DNA of 64,000 nt from Hysterangium stoloniferum (taxonomy: Eukaryota; Basidiomycota; Agaricomycetes; Hysterangiales; Hysterangiaceae). A model generated the notes under the pieces. It made no database searches, was not told the origin of the DNA, and was given only the letters and a program-made list of their open reading frames with translations. Location: assembly GCA_015178975.1 (NCBI GenBank), contig WHVD01000020.1, positions 744,001 to 808,000 on the forward strand, written 5' to 3'. Made by a program: the position numbers and the translations under genes. Shown here piece by piece: positions 45,088 to 53,685 of the stretch (positions are counted from its first letter, which is position 1; each line of letters begins with the position of its first letter).

Positions 45088-45788
45088 ATTCCCCATAAAT
45101 CCTATTTTTAAAAGAAATTTCAACTAACCTATTTCCCATAAATCCTCCTTTTTAAAAGTAATCCGAAAATCCTTTAAAATCCCATAATAAAGATTAAAAA
45201 TTAATAAAGGGTAGTAGCGGTAACATATGCTTAGGGGCTCCAGCCCCCGGTTAATCTTAATAGTTCTTTTACCTCAATAATTTACCCAAATTTCAGTTGT
45301 CTTCTTACCATAATTATTCAGTAGGGTTGTAGCTATTACCATCCAACCTTTTCTATTTTCAGGATTTACCAATATTTCAACTATCTTCCCCTTTTCAGAA
45401 ATTCTATTAATAATTCAAATACAGTTCCTAGCTTACTAAAAGAAACATAGTCTCTAACTTGCTAAATAGATATTATTGTTGTTGAAGATCTAAGAAAGAG
45501 ATATTGGTAAATCCTGAAAATAGAAAAGGTTGGATGGTAATAGCTACAACCCTACTGAATAATTATGGTAAGAAGACAACTGAAATTTGGGTAAATTATT
45601 GAGGTAAAAGAACTATTAAGATTAACCGGGGGCTGGAGCCCCTAAGCATATGTTACCGCTACTACCCTTTATTAATTTTTAATCTTTATTATGGGATTTT
45701 AAAGGATTTTCGGATTACTTTTAAAAAGGAGGATTTATGGGAAATAGGTTAGTTGAAATTTCTTTTAAAAATAGGATTTATGGGGAAT
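45088..45788. repeat. perfect 288-bp inverted repeat with 125-bp spacer
   Basis: Arms 45088-45375 and 45501-45788 are reverse complements with no difference that I could find. They begin ATTCCCCATAAATCC and reach inward to GGATTTACCAATAT. Each arm also holds a small hairpin, GGGGCTCCAGCCCC. The right arm ends 2 bp from the stop codon of the 117-aa gene; the left arm starts 24 bp after the stop of the 103-aa gene. Possible roles: bidirectional terminator, replication origin or cruciform for the Rep-like protein, source of hairpin RNA, or a young inserted foldback element. No target duplication is obvious. Confidence 0.9.
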
Positions 45789-45790
45789 AA

Positions 45791-46144
45791 TTAGGGTTCT
45801 ACTAAATAAATTTGAGGGTTCCCAGTTATTCCAAGATCTCTTTTTATTTCTTCAAATGTAGATGGAAATCTTGATAAAATCTCCTCAATATTTACTTCCT
45901 CTTTAGGATGAGAAAACTCATAGATACACATGATAAACATTCCATCTTCACCCTTAGGAGCATCTTCATGTTTCTGGATATTGAATGTTATTGGACATCC
46001 ACTTCTTCTTATTAACCTCTTAATATCTCCCAAGTAGCCACTCTCTGTAGTTATATGATGTCGTCTACACTGTTCCAAGATCTTTTCTTTTCTAACTTTA
46101 TATCCAAGTACCTTAGGGAAGTTCATATTATCTAATTTCATCAT
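45791..46144 (-). CDS. 117-aa protein of unknown function
   Basis: Second gene of the minus-strand pair, 17 bp after the 204-aa gene; ATG at 46144 (a second Met follows immediately), stop 45791-45793. Basic N-terminal half with RKEKILEQCRRHH and KRLIRRSGCP, acidic C-terminal half (EEVNIEEILSRF). No known domain. Coupling to the nuclease-like gene suggests a partner or specificity subunit (inference). Confidence 0.5.
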   Translation of the reverse strand: MMKLDNMNFPKVLGYKVRKEKILEQCRRHHITTESGYLGDIKRLIRRSGCPITFNIQKHEDAPKGEDGMFIMCIYEFSHPKEEVNIEEILSRFPSTFEEIKRDLGITGNPQIYLVEP

Positions 46145-46161
46145 GTAGAGCTTTTAAAATT

Positions 46162-46776
46162 TCAGTTTAAGAAGGTGTTTCTAATTTTAGATTTAAGTTG
46201 ATCAAATGAATTATTATCCATAATATCAAGTATTTTAGATTTATATTCTATTTCAAATACTTCTTCCTCTTCTTCATCACTAGGGATATAACTCTTATTC
46301 CCCCATGAAGTTTTAGGCTTGTGACTCTTAGAAGTATCTTTCCTAATAAATCTGTACCATTTCCAAAATCTTCCTACAGAGACTATTCCAAATATCCCAT
46401 GATAGTCCTCATCTAGAAAGACTACCTGCATGTATTCTTTTAACTGATCCTCTGCCTTTTCTACTTGTTCTTCTAACTTCCCTGGATTGATTAACCTCTT
46501 ATTTTCCACTATCAAATATTTACATTCATATAGACTTTGTGCTTCCTTTTTATAATGGATAACAACAAAGTCTGGTATAAATATCTTAGGTATTTCTACA
46601 TCATCCCTATTGGTTATGCTATATTGTAAGGATAGCTGGGGATTAACCAATAATGGTGGTTGTAAAAGTGATACTAGTCTAACATTCCAAGGTGCATACC
46701 AAAAGCATTCTAAGTTTTCAGGGTTTATAGAAGTACTTTCAGCAGCACTCACAGATATCTTTAAGATCTGCTCCAT
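46162..46776 (-). CDS. 204-aa PD-(D/E)XK-type nuclease-like protein
   Basis: Intronless, ATG at 46776. Residues 67-73 IPDFVVI followed 15-25 residues later by LIVENKRL (88-95) give the PD...ExK signature: D69, E91, K93, with beta-strand-like hydrophobic surroundings as in PD-(D/E)XK folds (RecB, Vsr and many transposon-borne nucleases). A helical segment with LEEQVEKAEDQLKEY follows, as is usual after the ExK strand. The C terminus holds an acidic EEEEE stretch and a basic tail. It is transcribed divergently from the transposase, sharing a 98-bp spacer. Likely DNA cleavage or resolution during transposition; assignment rests on motif pattern only. Confidence 0.6.
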   Translation of the reverse strand: MEQILKISVSAAESTSINPENLECFWYAPWNVRLVSLLQPPLLVNPQLSLQYSITNRDDVEIPKIFIPDFVVIHYKKEAQSLYECKYLIVENKRLINPGKLEEQVEKAEDQLKEYMQVVFLDEDYHGIFGIVSVGRFWKWYRFIRKDTSKSHKPKTSWGNKSYIPSDEEEEEVFEIEYKSKILDIMDNNSFDQLKSKIRNTFLN

Positions 46777-46874
46777 TAGGATTCATACATATAACTAATA
46801 TACAGGAATTTTCAATATTCTCTATTAAATTGAATATTTCCAAATCAGTATAGCATTGTATACTAATCATATCA
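46777..46874. promoter_or_regulatory. shared divergent promoter region
   Basis: The 98 bp between the ATGs of the nuclease-like gene (-) and the transposase gene (+) is very AT-rich, with TATA-like TTGTATACTA near 46857. Both genes must be driven from here unless transcripts start within coding sequence. Confidence 0.4.
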
Positions 46875-48230
46875 ATGTCTCCTCTAAATGAGGAGTTTAA
46901 TAAGTTAATGGACCAACAATGGAAGTTCCTTTATAAGGAATGGCCTCAGATCAAGCCATCCAAGTATCATAGGTCTGATATCAAACCTATTGATAAAATT
47001 AGTCACATTAAGGATCTTGTTCTTCAGAGACTTGGTATTATTCCAGTCTTTTTCTTCCTTGTTGTGGTCTTTGCCACCCAAGATTATCCTGGACCCTATA
47101 GAAATATGGAGAAAGGACTTTTAATACTATATCAACTACTGCAAGGTTATTCCTTAAATCAAATGTCAGTCTTTATACCTAAAAGTAGTTATTATGATAT
47201 TTTTAGAAAATTCTATGAAAGACAAGGTAATGATCTTGATAAAAGGATCTCAAATATGCTCATTTCTATGTTCTCAACTATTGATATACGCATTCATTCT
47301 GCACAGAAAAATCCTCCATTGTTTAGACATGTAACATTAATGATAGATGGCCATGATACTAGAGCAAGTGTTATTGGTGAGAAGAGTGAAGATATGTATT
47401 CATATAAACTCAAGAAATCTGGACTTCGCACACAAGTTTGTATTGATATAAATGGCATGGTTCTATTCACATCAAAGTCAGCACCCTGTAAAGATAATTC
47501 AGATGGAGTCATGTTTGTAAAGATGAAATTGGAAAAGTATATAGACAAACTAGATTGTATTGCTTTAGATGGGGGATATCCCTTACACCTTACAAAGATA
47601 ACAAGTAATACAGAATTAGATATGATTAACTTCTGTATACCTATACGTAAATCAAAAGGTATAGAATTGTCAAAGGAAGAGAGTACCTTTAACAAAATGT
47701 TTGGTAGTTTCAGGTCTAAGATTGAAGCTACTTTTGGAGAGCTGGCTACCACATTTAAGAAGCTCAGTAATGAAGGAGGTGTTAGAGTTTCTGATGATGA
47801 GGTATTCACAACCCAGTTAAAGCTTGGATGTCTCTTATTAAATGTGAAGAAGTTTGTAATTTTAGGTGGTATTCAACCTCAACCTCATCACTCTTCATGG
47901 TTATCTTCAGAGTTTGACTACTGGAAAGATGAAAATATTGAAACATATGAGAATCTCCCATCATTGACAGATAGTAGAAGTAATGCTCAGGAGATGCTCA
48001 AGCTTCAAAGAAGTTTTCTGAGTATGGAGTTAGGTGATGATGAAGATATGGATGAGACAGATGAGGCATATGAAATTGAGGAAATAATAAACCATAGAGG
48101 AAAAGGAAAGTTCAGAGAGTACCTTGTAAAATGGAAGGGATATGAAGATGTAACTTGGCAAGGAGTGAGGAGTTTTGATACCACAGAGTGTATAGATGAA
48201 TACTGGAAAAAGAAAGGAGAAGAAATTTGA
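46875..48230 (+). CDS. 451-aa DDE transposase (DDE_Tnp_4-like) with C-terminal chromodomain
   Basis: Intronless. An N-terminal helical region (about 1-140) has a helix-turn-helix-like part near residues 85-115. The catalytic core follows: VTLMIDGHDTRASV (D158), YSYKLKKSGLRTQVCID, then DCIALDGGYPL (D232), an IPIRKSKGIELSKEE segment and FRSKIEATFGEL (E284). The spacing and the motifs DG(T/H), DxGYP and R..vE..FG are those of DDE_Tnp_4 / PIF-Harbinger-IS5-like transposases (established). Residues 399-451 are a chromodomain: YEIEEIINHRG, then YLVKWKGYEDVTWQ, with aromatic cage residues Y399, W and a terminal helix. Chromodomains read H3K9me-type marks, so insertion may be steered to heterochromatin, consistent with its position in a retroelement graveyard. 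It ends 13 bp before the right terminal repeat. Confidence 0.85.
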   Translation: MSPLNEEFNKLMDQQWKFLYKEWPQIKPSKYHRSDIKPIDKISHIKDLVLQRLGIIPVFFFLVVVFATQDYPGPYRNMEKGLLILYQLLQGYSLNQMSVFIPKSSYYDIFRKFYERQGNDLDKRISNMLISMFSTIDIRIHSAQKNPPLFRHVTLMIDGHDTRASVIGEKSEDMYSYKLKKSGLRTQVCIDINGMVLFTSKSAPCKDNSDGVMFVKMKLEKYIDKLDCIALDGGYPLHLTKITSNTELDMINFCIPIRKSKGIELSKEESTFNKMFGSFRSKIEATFGELATTFKKLSNEGGVRVSDDEVFTTQLKLGCLLLNVKKFVILGGIQPQPHHSSWLSSEFDYWKDENIETYENLPSLTDSRSNAQEMLKLQRSFLSMELGDDEDMDETDEAYEIEEIINHRGKGKFREYLVKWKGYEDVTWQGVRSFDTTECIDEYWKKKGEEI

Positions 48231-48243
48231 TAAACTTCCAGTA

Positions 48244-48918
48244 GGAGGATATCTGAAAACTATTAAGTATACCAAATTCTAATATACTCTAAAGGTCATT
48301 TAAACATCTGGGATGTGATTCAAACATAATTTGGTTTTTAAAACTTTCAAAAAGTTTTAAACTCTCTCATACATTACAAACTAAAGAATCTTTCTGGATA
48401 CGAGTAGACAATAAAAAAAATTAGTAGTTTGAAACACTAATACTTTTAAAAAGTAGATACCTTTAGATAGTCCATTCCATGCATATGTATATCATTGGCA
48501 CCTCTAAATACATATGTATTACTTCGGAATAGATCTGTCAATCTGAACAGATTTCTACTTGATTCAACATACCCAGAATATATAGGGGGTTTTACTTAAT
48601 AAAGACAGCTGTGGTATGAAAATTTTCCAATAATATTTTACATATTTTACATGGAAATAACTTCATTACAACTTTTAAAAAACAAAGTACTAATAAAAGT
48701 ATTAGTAGGCATCTGTAAAAGGAAGGAAATTATATACAATGGAATTTGTTAAATAACTATGGGTTGTATAAGATGTAATATGGAGAACTATTTCTGATGG
48801 TTGTTTTTTGATGATATAATTGTTTCAGAATAGATATCACTATTTAAAGATGGAGTTTTGTAAAAATAAGACTTTTATTAGTAAATATTTGAGATTATAG
48901 TAATTATAAACACCCTCC
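48244..48918 (+). repeat. right terminal direct repeat (675 bp)
   Basis: Same orientation as 42473-43147, about six differences, four of them clustered in CCAGACACAAG versus CTGGATACGAG near position 155 of the repeat. Followed by target duplication ATT. Confidence 0.9.
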
Positions 48919-48921
48919 ATT

Positions 48922-48957
48922 GGCCTACTGACACTAGTCAGTTTTCAGTTCTTAACA
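48922..48957 (+). mobile_element. end of the split LTR family 3 fragment
   Basis: GGCCTACTGACACTAGTCAG...TTCTTAACA, continuing 42178-42472. Confidence 0.7.
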
Positions 48958-49430
48958 TTCCCACAGGTTTCTCTGGAAATCCTCTGATAAGCTCCTCATG
49001 CAACTTAACACTATGTCATGTCCTTTCATCCTAATATGTATTATCTGATGATTGGAAACCTGCACCCATTGTATTTCCTAATAGTGATAGTCTTGTTCTA
49101 CTTTAGGTAGTTTCCTTGCCTCCTCATTAGTATGTTCAGATGTTGGAAGTCCATATAAATACCAAGTTGTAAAGGGCAATCAGAATATCAACTAAGTTAC
49201 TCCTAACAGTCTTTCACTCTACTCTTGGATATCCAATCTTCTCCTTCTCACTCTTCCTTTGCCCTTGATCAACCAGGAAGACCAATGGTTCACTCACTGT
49301 TGGGATTCCCAATAGATAAGTCTTTGCATATTTGAAATTCACCTTTGTGAGGGTCCAGCACACAGGCTGAAGCCACACCCTTCTGTTCAGGCTCCATTGG
49401 ACCTCCAATCTCATGACAAGCAACTTAACA
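48958..49430 (+). mobile_element. old diverged LTR family-3-like repeat
   Basis: Plus orientation, with landmarks CCTCCTCATTAGTA, GGCAATCAGAATATCAACTA and CACAGGCTGAAGCCACACCC. More diverged than the solo LTRs. Confidence 0.45.
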
Positions 49431-50550
49431 ACAAGTCTCTTTTAATCACTCTTTTCTTTGTCACTTTTACAGCAGAATCATAAGCTCATGGGACCATTCA
49501 GGGATTGATTTATGATACCAACCCAACCAAGCTGCTATTGTTGTGGGCACAGTTGGATATCTCACCATGTATTCTTGTGCAATGGCTGTAACTTTTTCCT
49601 CAACCATTTGGGATGAGTAGTGCATATCCCATTTATTATTAACTGGTTCATTGTAAACCAATTGTCCCTGATACACATGCTGAAGCCAGTGGGAATACCA
49701 AGATAGCATCATCATACTGGCTGAATGGTGTACTATGTAACTCCAGAGATGCTCGACTGTTGTAATGGCAAGTGTTGTTCTGGTGGACTGGGAGAAGTGT
49801 TAGTTGATGGCTTTACCTCAACCTGAGGGGAACTTTTCACAGAAGCTGGCTTTTGGGAAGTCAACAAATATTTCCTCATTGTAACATTGCCAGGTGGTTC
49901 AAAGCCAGTGGGTCTTGATCATGGAAGAGAGCTGCTTGGTGGAGTTGAAGGCTTCATGGTTGGTTCCTTACCCATAGTCATTGTGGTTGCCTAGAGTAAA
50001 ATACTATGTAGTAGAAATTTTCTTCATAGGAAAACAATGGTCTGGCCCAAATAACCACTGTGAAGAGTTGTAGAAATTCTAATCATTTGATATATGAAGA
50101 ATATCAACCCTCTAGGTACAATATCACTGTATTGACTATCAAAGTCTAATGCAGGTGTAAAAAGATTGATTGCTGTAAGTAACTGTGAGGTAACTAGAGG
50201 CAATTAAGATGGGAATAGGATTGACCTTTATGGTACAATCCTGAATGGAATAGGTCCAACAAAGTGGGATCAAGATACGAATGGTTTGCAGAAAGGAATA
50301 GTAATGTGCAAGGAGATACTGGTAGTGATGACAAGCACATTTGAGTAATAAGCTTTGAGCTTCAACTGCAAAGTACAAAGCTAAGAGTGATGTGTTCAGT
50401 CTTAACTTGTAGCCCTTTGAGATGGCTGAGATGATACCCCAATCACAGCTTGCATAATACTTCAAAGGATATCTTGGGAAAGTCATTGTTACAGGGTAAA
50501 AGTGTCTGAGGTCCAAGTTGTGCCCACTAGCAGACACAAGACTCTGGTAT
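49431..50550. other. unassigned, with protein-like minus-strand frames
   Basis: Frames at 49467-49715 (with AAWLGWYHKSIPEWSHELM) and 50139-50537 on the minus strand are protein-like but match no domain that I know; they may be part of an unrecognised retroelement or host relic. No repeat boundaries seen. Confidence 0.25.
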
Positions 50551-51033
50551 CACTGAAGGCACCCCAAGATTTTGGGAGTTGGAAAACTTTCAGAAAATAT
50601 TGATATTTGGCCAAGTTTTCTAACCATTTTTTGCACACAAAAACTGTTTTAAAATTTTGAGTATTAGCAGGTTTTTCTGAGGCCAAAAATTGTATCTGAT
50701 AATCCTAAAAATTTGCATCAGGAAATTGTGAGGAAACATTGTTAGAAATAGCCTATTTTTTATAAATACCCTAAGTTTTTCCACCCAACATAATCCTATG
50801 AAAACTGTAATAAAGGGCCTAGAAAAATTAATTAAAAACTACATATTTCTACTCAATTTTGCCCCTCAGGGAATTGAGTGAAAACTGTGATTTCCAGTCT
50901 GAAAAAATCTTGTGAGAAGACAAAGTTTTCTTAAAGTTTTGTCAAGAAAAACCATAATGAAATTTAAAATTTAATGATGCTAGTTTTTGTGACACTTTGC
51001 GACTTTGTGTGACACTTTGTGACACTTTTTGCA

Positions 51034-51118
51034 ACACTTTGCAACTTTGTACTTTTTAATTTGTTAAAAAGTACAACAAATTAAAATGCAAATTAAAAAG
51101 TACAAAGTTGCAAAGTGT
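51034..51118. repeat. perfect 30-bp-stem hairpin
   Basis: Arms 51034-51063 and 51089-51118 (ACACTTTGCAACTTTG... and its inverse) around a 25-base spacer, adjoining irregular repeats of TGTGACACTTTG at 50985-51035. Just inside the left terminal inverted repeat. Confidence 0.8.
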
Positions 51119-51861
51119 CACAAACTGTAGCACAGTGTCTTCACACAATAATTATCTATGTAAAAAGCCTCCAAAATTTCTATTATCCTCTTTTGCCTAT
51201 GACCACAAACAATGATACACTATACACAGCACACAGCACATGGACAAAGGGAGGAAAAAACCCATCACGTTCAATTATATAGATAGTGTACATTAAGAAG
51301 AAGCCACAGCAAACCTGATATACAGTAGGAGGTACACATCACATGTGAATTTGAAGCTGGTGGATGATAGCATGGAACAAGAAAATGGGGCTCAGGGCAT
51401 GCAGTATCCAAGATGGCAGTGGCAGCAGGGGGCAGGCTGGGGTGGGGCCATGGTGGGTAGTTGAGTATTGATACCAGTATCATCAGGCACAGGATATAAA
51501 TGAGACATTGGACATATTAGGTAGAATATACTTTTTACTTGTATAAATCTTGAAAGTTGGTGGTTGGTGCAGCACTGTGACAAGGCAGGGAGAGGTGATG
51601 TGGGCATGATGATGTGATACAATATGCTGAGCAAGAAAAGGGGAATCCAAGTCCAAGTCTAGCTGGAGAAGATAGCAATAGAAGTGGGGGGGGGGGGGGG
51701 AATAACCAAAGGGAGCCAGCCATTTTCATTGTCTGCATACTGCTCCACAGACTGCCATGCTGCACATTTTCAGGGGACAGCACAAGCATGGTCCCCAGGC
51801 CTCACAGGTGCTGGTATGACTATGATTGGCACATTGTCAATGTGTGTGGGTGATGTGAGTT

Positions 51862-52544
51862 CTATGCCTCCGTGTGCATGCACAAGAAATACCCTGGCCC
51901 TGCCCCCATGCCCAATCTACCCCCCACTCCACACCACTTGAGCTCATTGTGGTGGTACTCAATCTTGATGTGCTTGGCAAGCTCCCAGGGCCCTGCAGGA
52001 AAAATGGTGCATTCAGCATCCCAAACCCCCTCCCCTCCACTGCTGCCACCCCCACTCATGTTCCCCACACCACTGCTGCCACTCCCACTCCCACCAAGGC
52101 TCCCATACCCACTCCCACCATTCCTAGAAGTGCTGCTGCCAAACTGAAGCAGGCAGCACCCTGAGCCCAGACTCAAGCTGGTCTCATTGGACCAGTTCCA
52201 TGTGTGGTGTGGGGGTGCATGCCACTGTGCATGATTGGGTGCAGTGGTGTGGAGTGTAGTGTGCTCAGGTGCAATGTGTTATAGGGATTATGTCCATGTC
52301 CATGTCCACCACTGCTGCCACCACTGTGCAGCCTGTGTCCATGCCTGTGTCCATGGGGCCTGTGACCACTGTGCATATGCCCCAGCTTGGGGAAGGTGGG
52401 GCTCTCAAGCATCACGGAGGGTGGGAAGACAGGGTGCCATGTTGTGGCAGGGGGGAAGTGGTCATCAGGGTCCACATAGATGGTGGGTCCATTCAGCATG
52501 GGCACAGGATCAGCGCTGCTGGAGTAGTAGGAGGGTTTAGTCAA
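51862..52544 (-). pseudogene. low-complexity gene fragment inside the long-TIR element
   Basis: The minus strand gives a His/Gly/Ser-rich reading frame (52544-52173, e.g. HPVFPPSVMLESPTFPKL) followed in another frame by a Gly/Ser-rich stretch and CTIFPAGPWELAKHIKIEYH (52050-51950). The latter looks like genuine conserved protein sequence with a change of frame or an intron between. Likely a host gene fragment carried by the transposon; I cannot name the gene. A run of 12 G lies at about 51687-51700. Confidence 0.4.
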
Positions 52545-52589
52545 AAACTTGTATCATCAAATTGAAAATTTCATTATGGTTTTCCCCTT

Positions 52590-53275
52590 GGAAGGGTGTT
52601 TATAATTACTATAATCTCAAATATTTATTAACAAAAGCCTTATTTTTACAAAACTCCATCTTTAAATAGTGATATCTATTCTGAAACAATTATATTGTCA
52701 AAAAACAATCATCAGAAATAGTTCTCCATATTACATTTTATACAACCCATAGTTATTTAATAATTTAATAAATTCCATTGTATATAATTTCCTTCCTTTT
52801 ACAGATACCTACTAATACTTTTATTAGTACTTTGTTTTTTAAAAATTGCAATGTAGTTATTTCCATGTAAAATATGTAAAATATTATTGGAAATTTGTCA
52901 TACCACAGCTGTCTTTATTAAGTGAACCCCCCCCTATATGTTTTGGGTATGTTGAATCAAGTAGAAATCTGTTCAAATTGACAGATCCATTCTGAAGTAA
53001 TACATATGTATTTAGAGGTGCCAATGATGTACATATGCATGGAATGGACTATCTAAAGGTATCTATTTTTTAAAAGTATTAGTGTTTCAAACTACTAATT
53101 TTTTTAATTGTCTACTTGTGTCTGGAAAGATTCTTTAGTTTGTAATGTATGAGAGAGTTTAAAACTTTTTGAAAGTTTTAAAAACCAAATTATGTTTGAA
53201 TCACATCCCAGATGTTTAAATGACCTTTAGAGTATATTAGAATTTGGTATACTTAATATTTTTCAGATATCCTCC
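52590..53275 (-). mobile_element. solo copy of the 675-bp terminal unit, inserted in a TIR
   Basis: Inverse orientation: GGAAGGGTGTTTATAATTAC...CAGATATCCTCC, 686 bp. It splits the right TIR of the 50551-53685 element between GGTTTTCCCCTT and TTGACAAAAC; comparison with the left TIR (TTTTTCTTGACAAAAC) shows the target and supports a 3-bp CTT duplication with one shared or lost base. Confidence 0.85.
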
Positions 53276-53685
53276 TTGACAAAACTTTAAGAACACTTTG
53301 TCTTGTCACAATATTTTTTCAGACAGGAAATCACAGTTTTCACTCAATTCCCTAAGGGGCAGGATTGAGTAGAAATATGTAGTCTTTAATTGATTTCTCT
53401 AGGCACATTATTACAGTTTTCATAGGATTATGTTGGGTGGGAAAACCCCAATTTCTCATTCATAAAATCCATAAAAAATAAACTATTTTTAACAATGTTT
53501 CCTCACAATTTCCTGATGGAAAGTTTTGGGATTTTCAGATACAATTCTTGGCCTCATAAAAACCTACTAATACTCAAAAATTTCAAACAGTTTTTGTGTG
53601 CAAAAAATGGTTAGAAAATTTGGCCAAATAGCAAGATTTTCTGAAAGTTTTCCAACTCCAAAAATCTTGGGGTGCCTCCGGGGTG

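Larger units (their letters stand above)
42473..48918 (+). mobile_element. 6.4-kb DNA transposon with long terminal direct repeats (DDE-chromodomain, Rep-like, nuclease-like)
   Basis: Bounded by 675-bp direct repeats (42473-43147 and 48244-48918) that differ at only about six positions by eye. Each repeat begins GGAGGATAT and ends ACACCCTCC. The target duplication is ATT (42470-42472 and 48919-48921), and the LTR family 3 target is otherwise continuous across it. The interior is AT-rich and carries five intronless ORFs in two convergent pairs around a perfect inverted repeat, plus a divergent transposase gene: 502 aa(+), 103 aa(+), palindrome, 117 aa(-), 204 aa(-), 451 aa(+). There is no RT, integrase or visible capsid gene. 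The 3-bp duplication and DDE_Tnp_4-type transposase suggest PIF/Harbinger affinity, but long direct terminal repeats are not part of that family as I know it. Near-identical ends and intact ORFs suggest recent activity. Confidence 0.85.
50551..53685. mobile_element. DNA element with ~440-bp terminal inverted repeats, split by a solo unit
   Basis: The left arm 50551-50991 starts CACTGAAGGCACCCCAAGAT. The right arm, 52541-52589 joined to 53276-53685, ends in the inverse GGGGTGCCTCC and matches with an estimated 85% identity (e.g. TCAGAAAATATTGATATTTG, AAAACTGTAATAAAGGGCCT and their counterparts). The right arm is interrupted by the 686-bp solo unit. The interior (about 1.5 kb) has no transposase; it holds a Gly/Ser- and His-rich coding-like segment. 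No convincing target duplication, so the superfamily is undetermined. Non-autonomous, possibly a gene-fragment carrier. Confidence 0.75.

Noticed and set aside
47294-47809. 171-codon minus-strand frame
   Set aside because: Shadow of the DDE transposase, whose catalytic motifs are on the plus strand.
42473-48918. Interpretation as an LTR retrotransposon
   Set aside because: No reverse transcriptase, protease, gag or primer-binding site; duplication is 3 bp and terminal repeats start GGAGG, not TG...CA; transposase is DDE_Tnp_4-like.
42473-48918. Interpretation as a Polinton or other capsid-bearing element
   Set aside because: No DNA polymerase B, retroviral-type integrase, ATPase or recognisable capsid gene, and repeats are direct rather than long inverted.
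51687-51700. Run of about 12 G
   Set aside because: Plain homopolymer, possibly a sequencing artefact; no function inferred.
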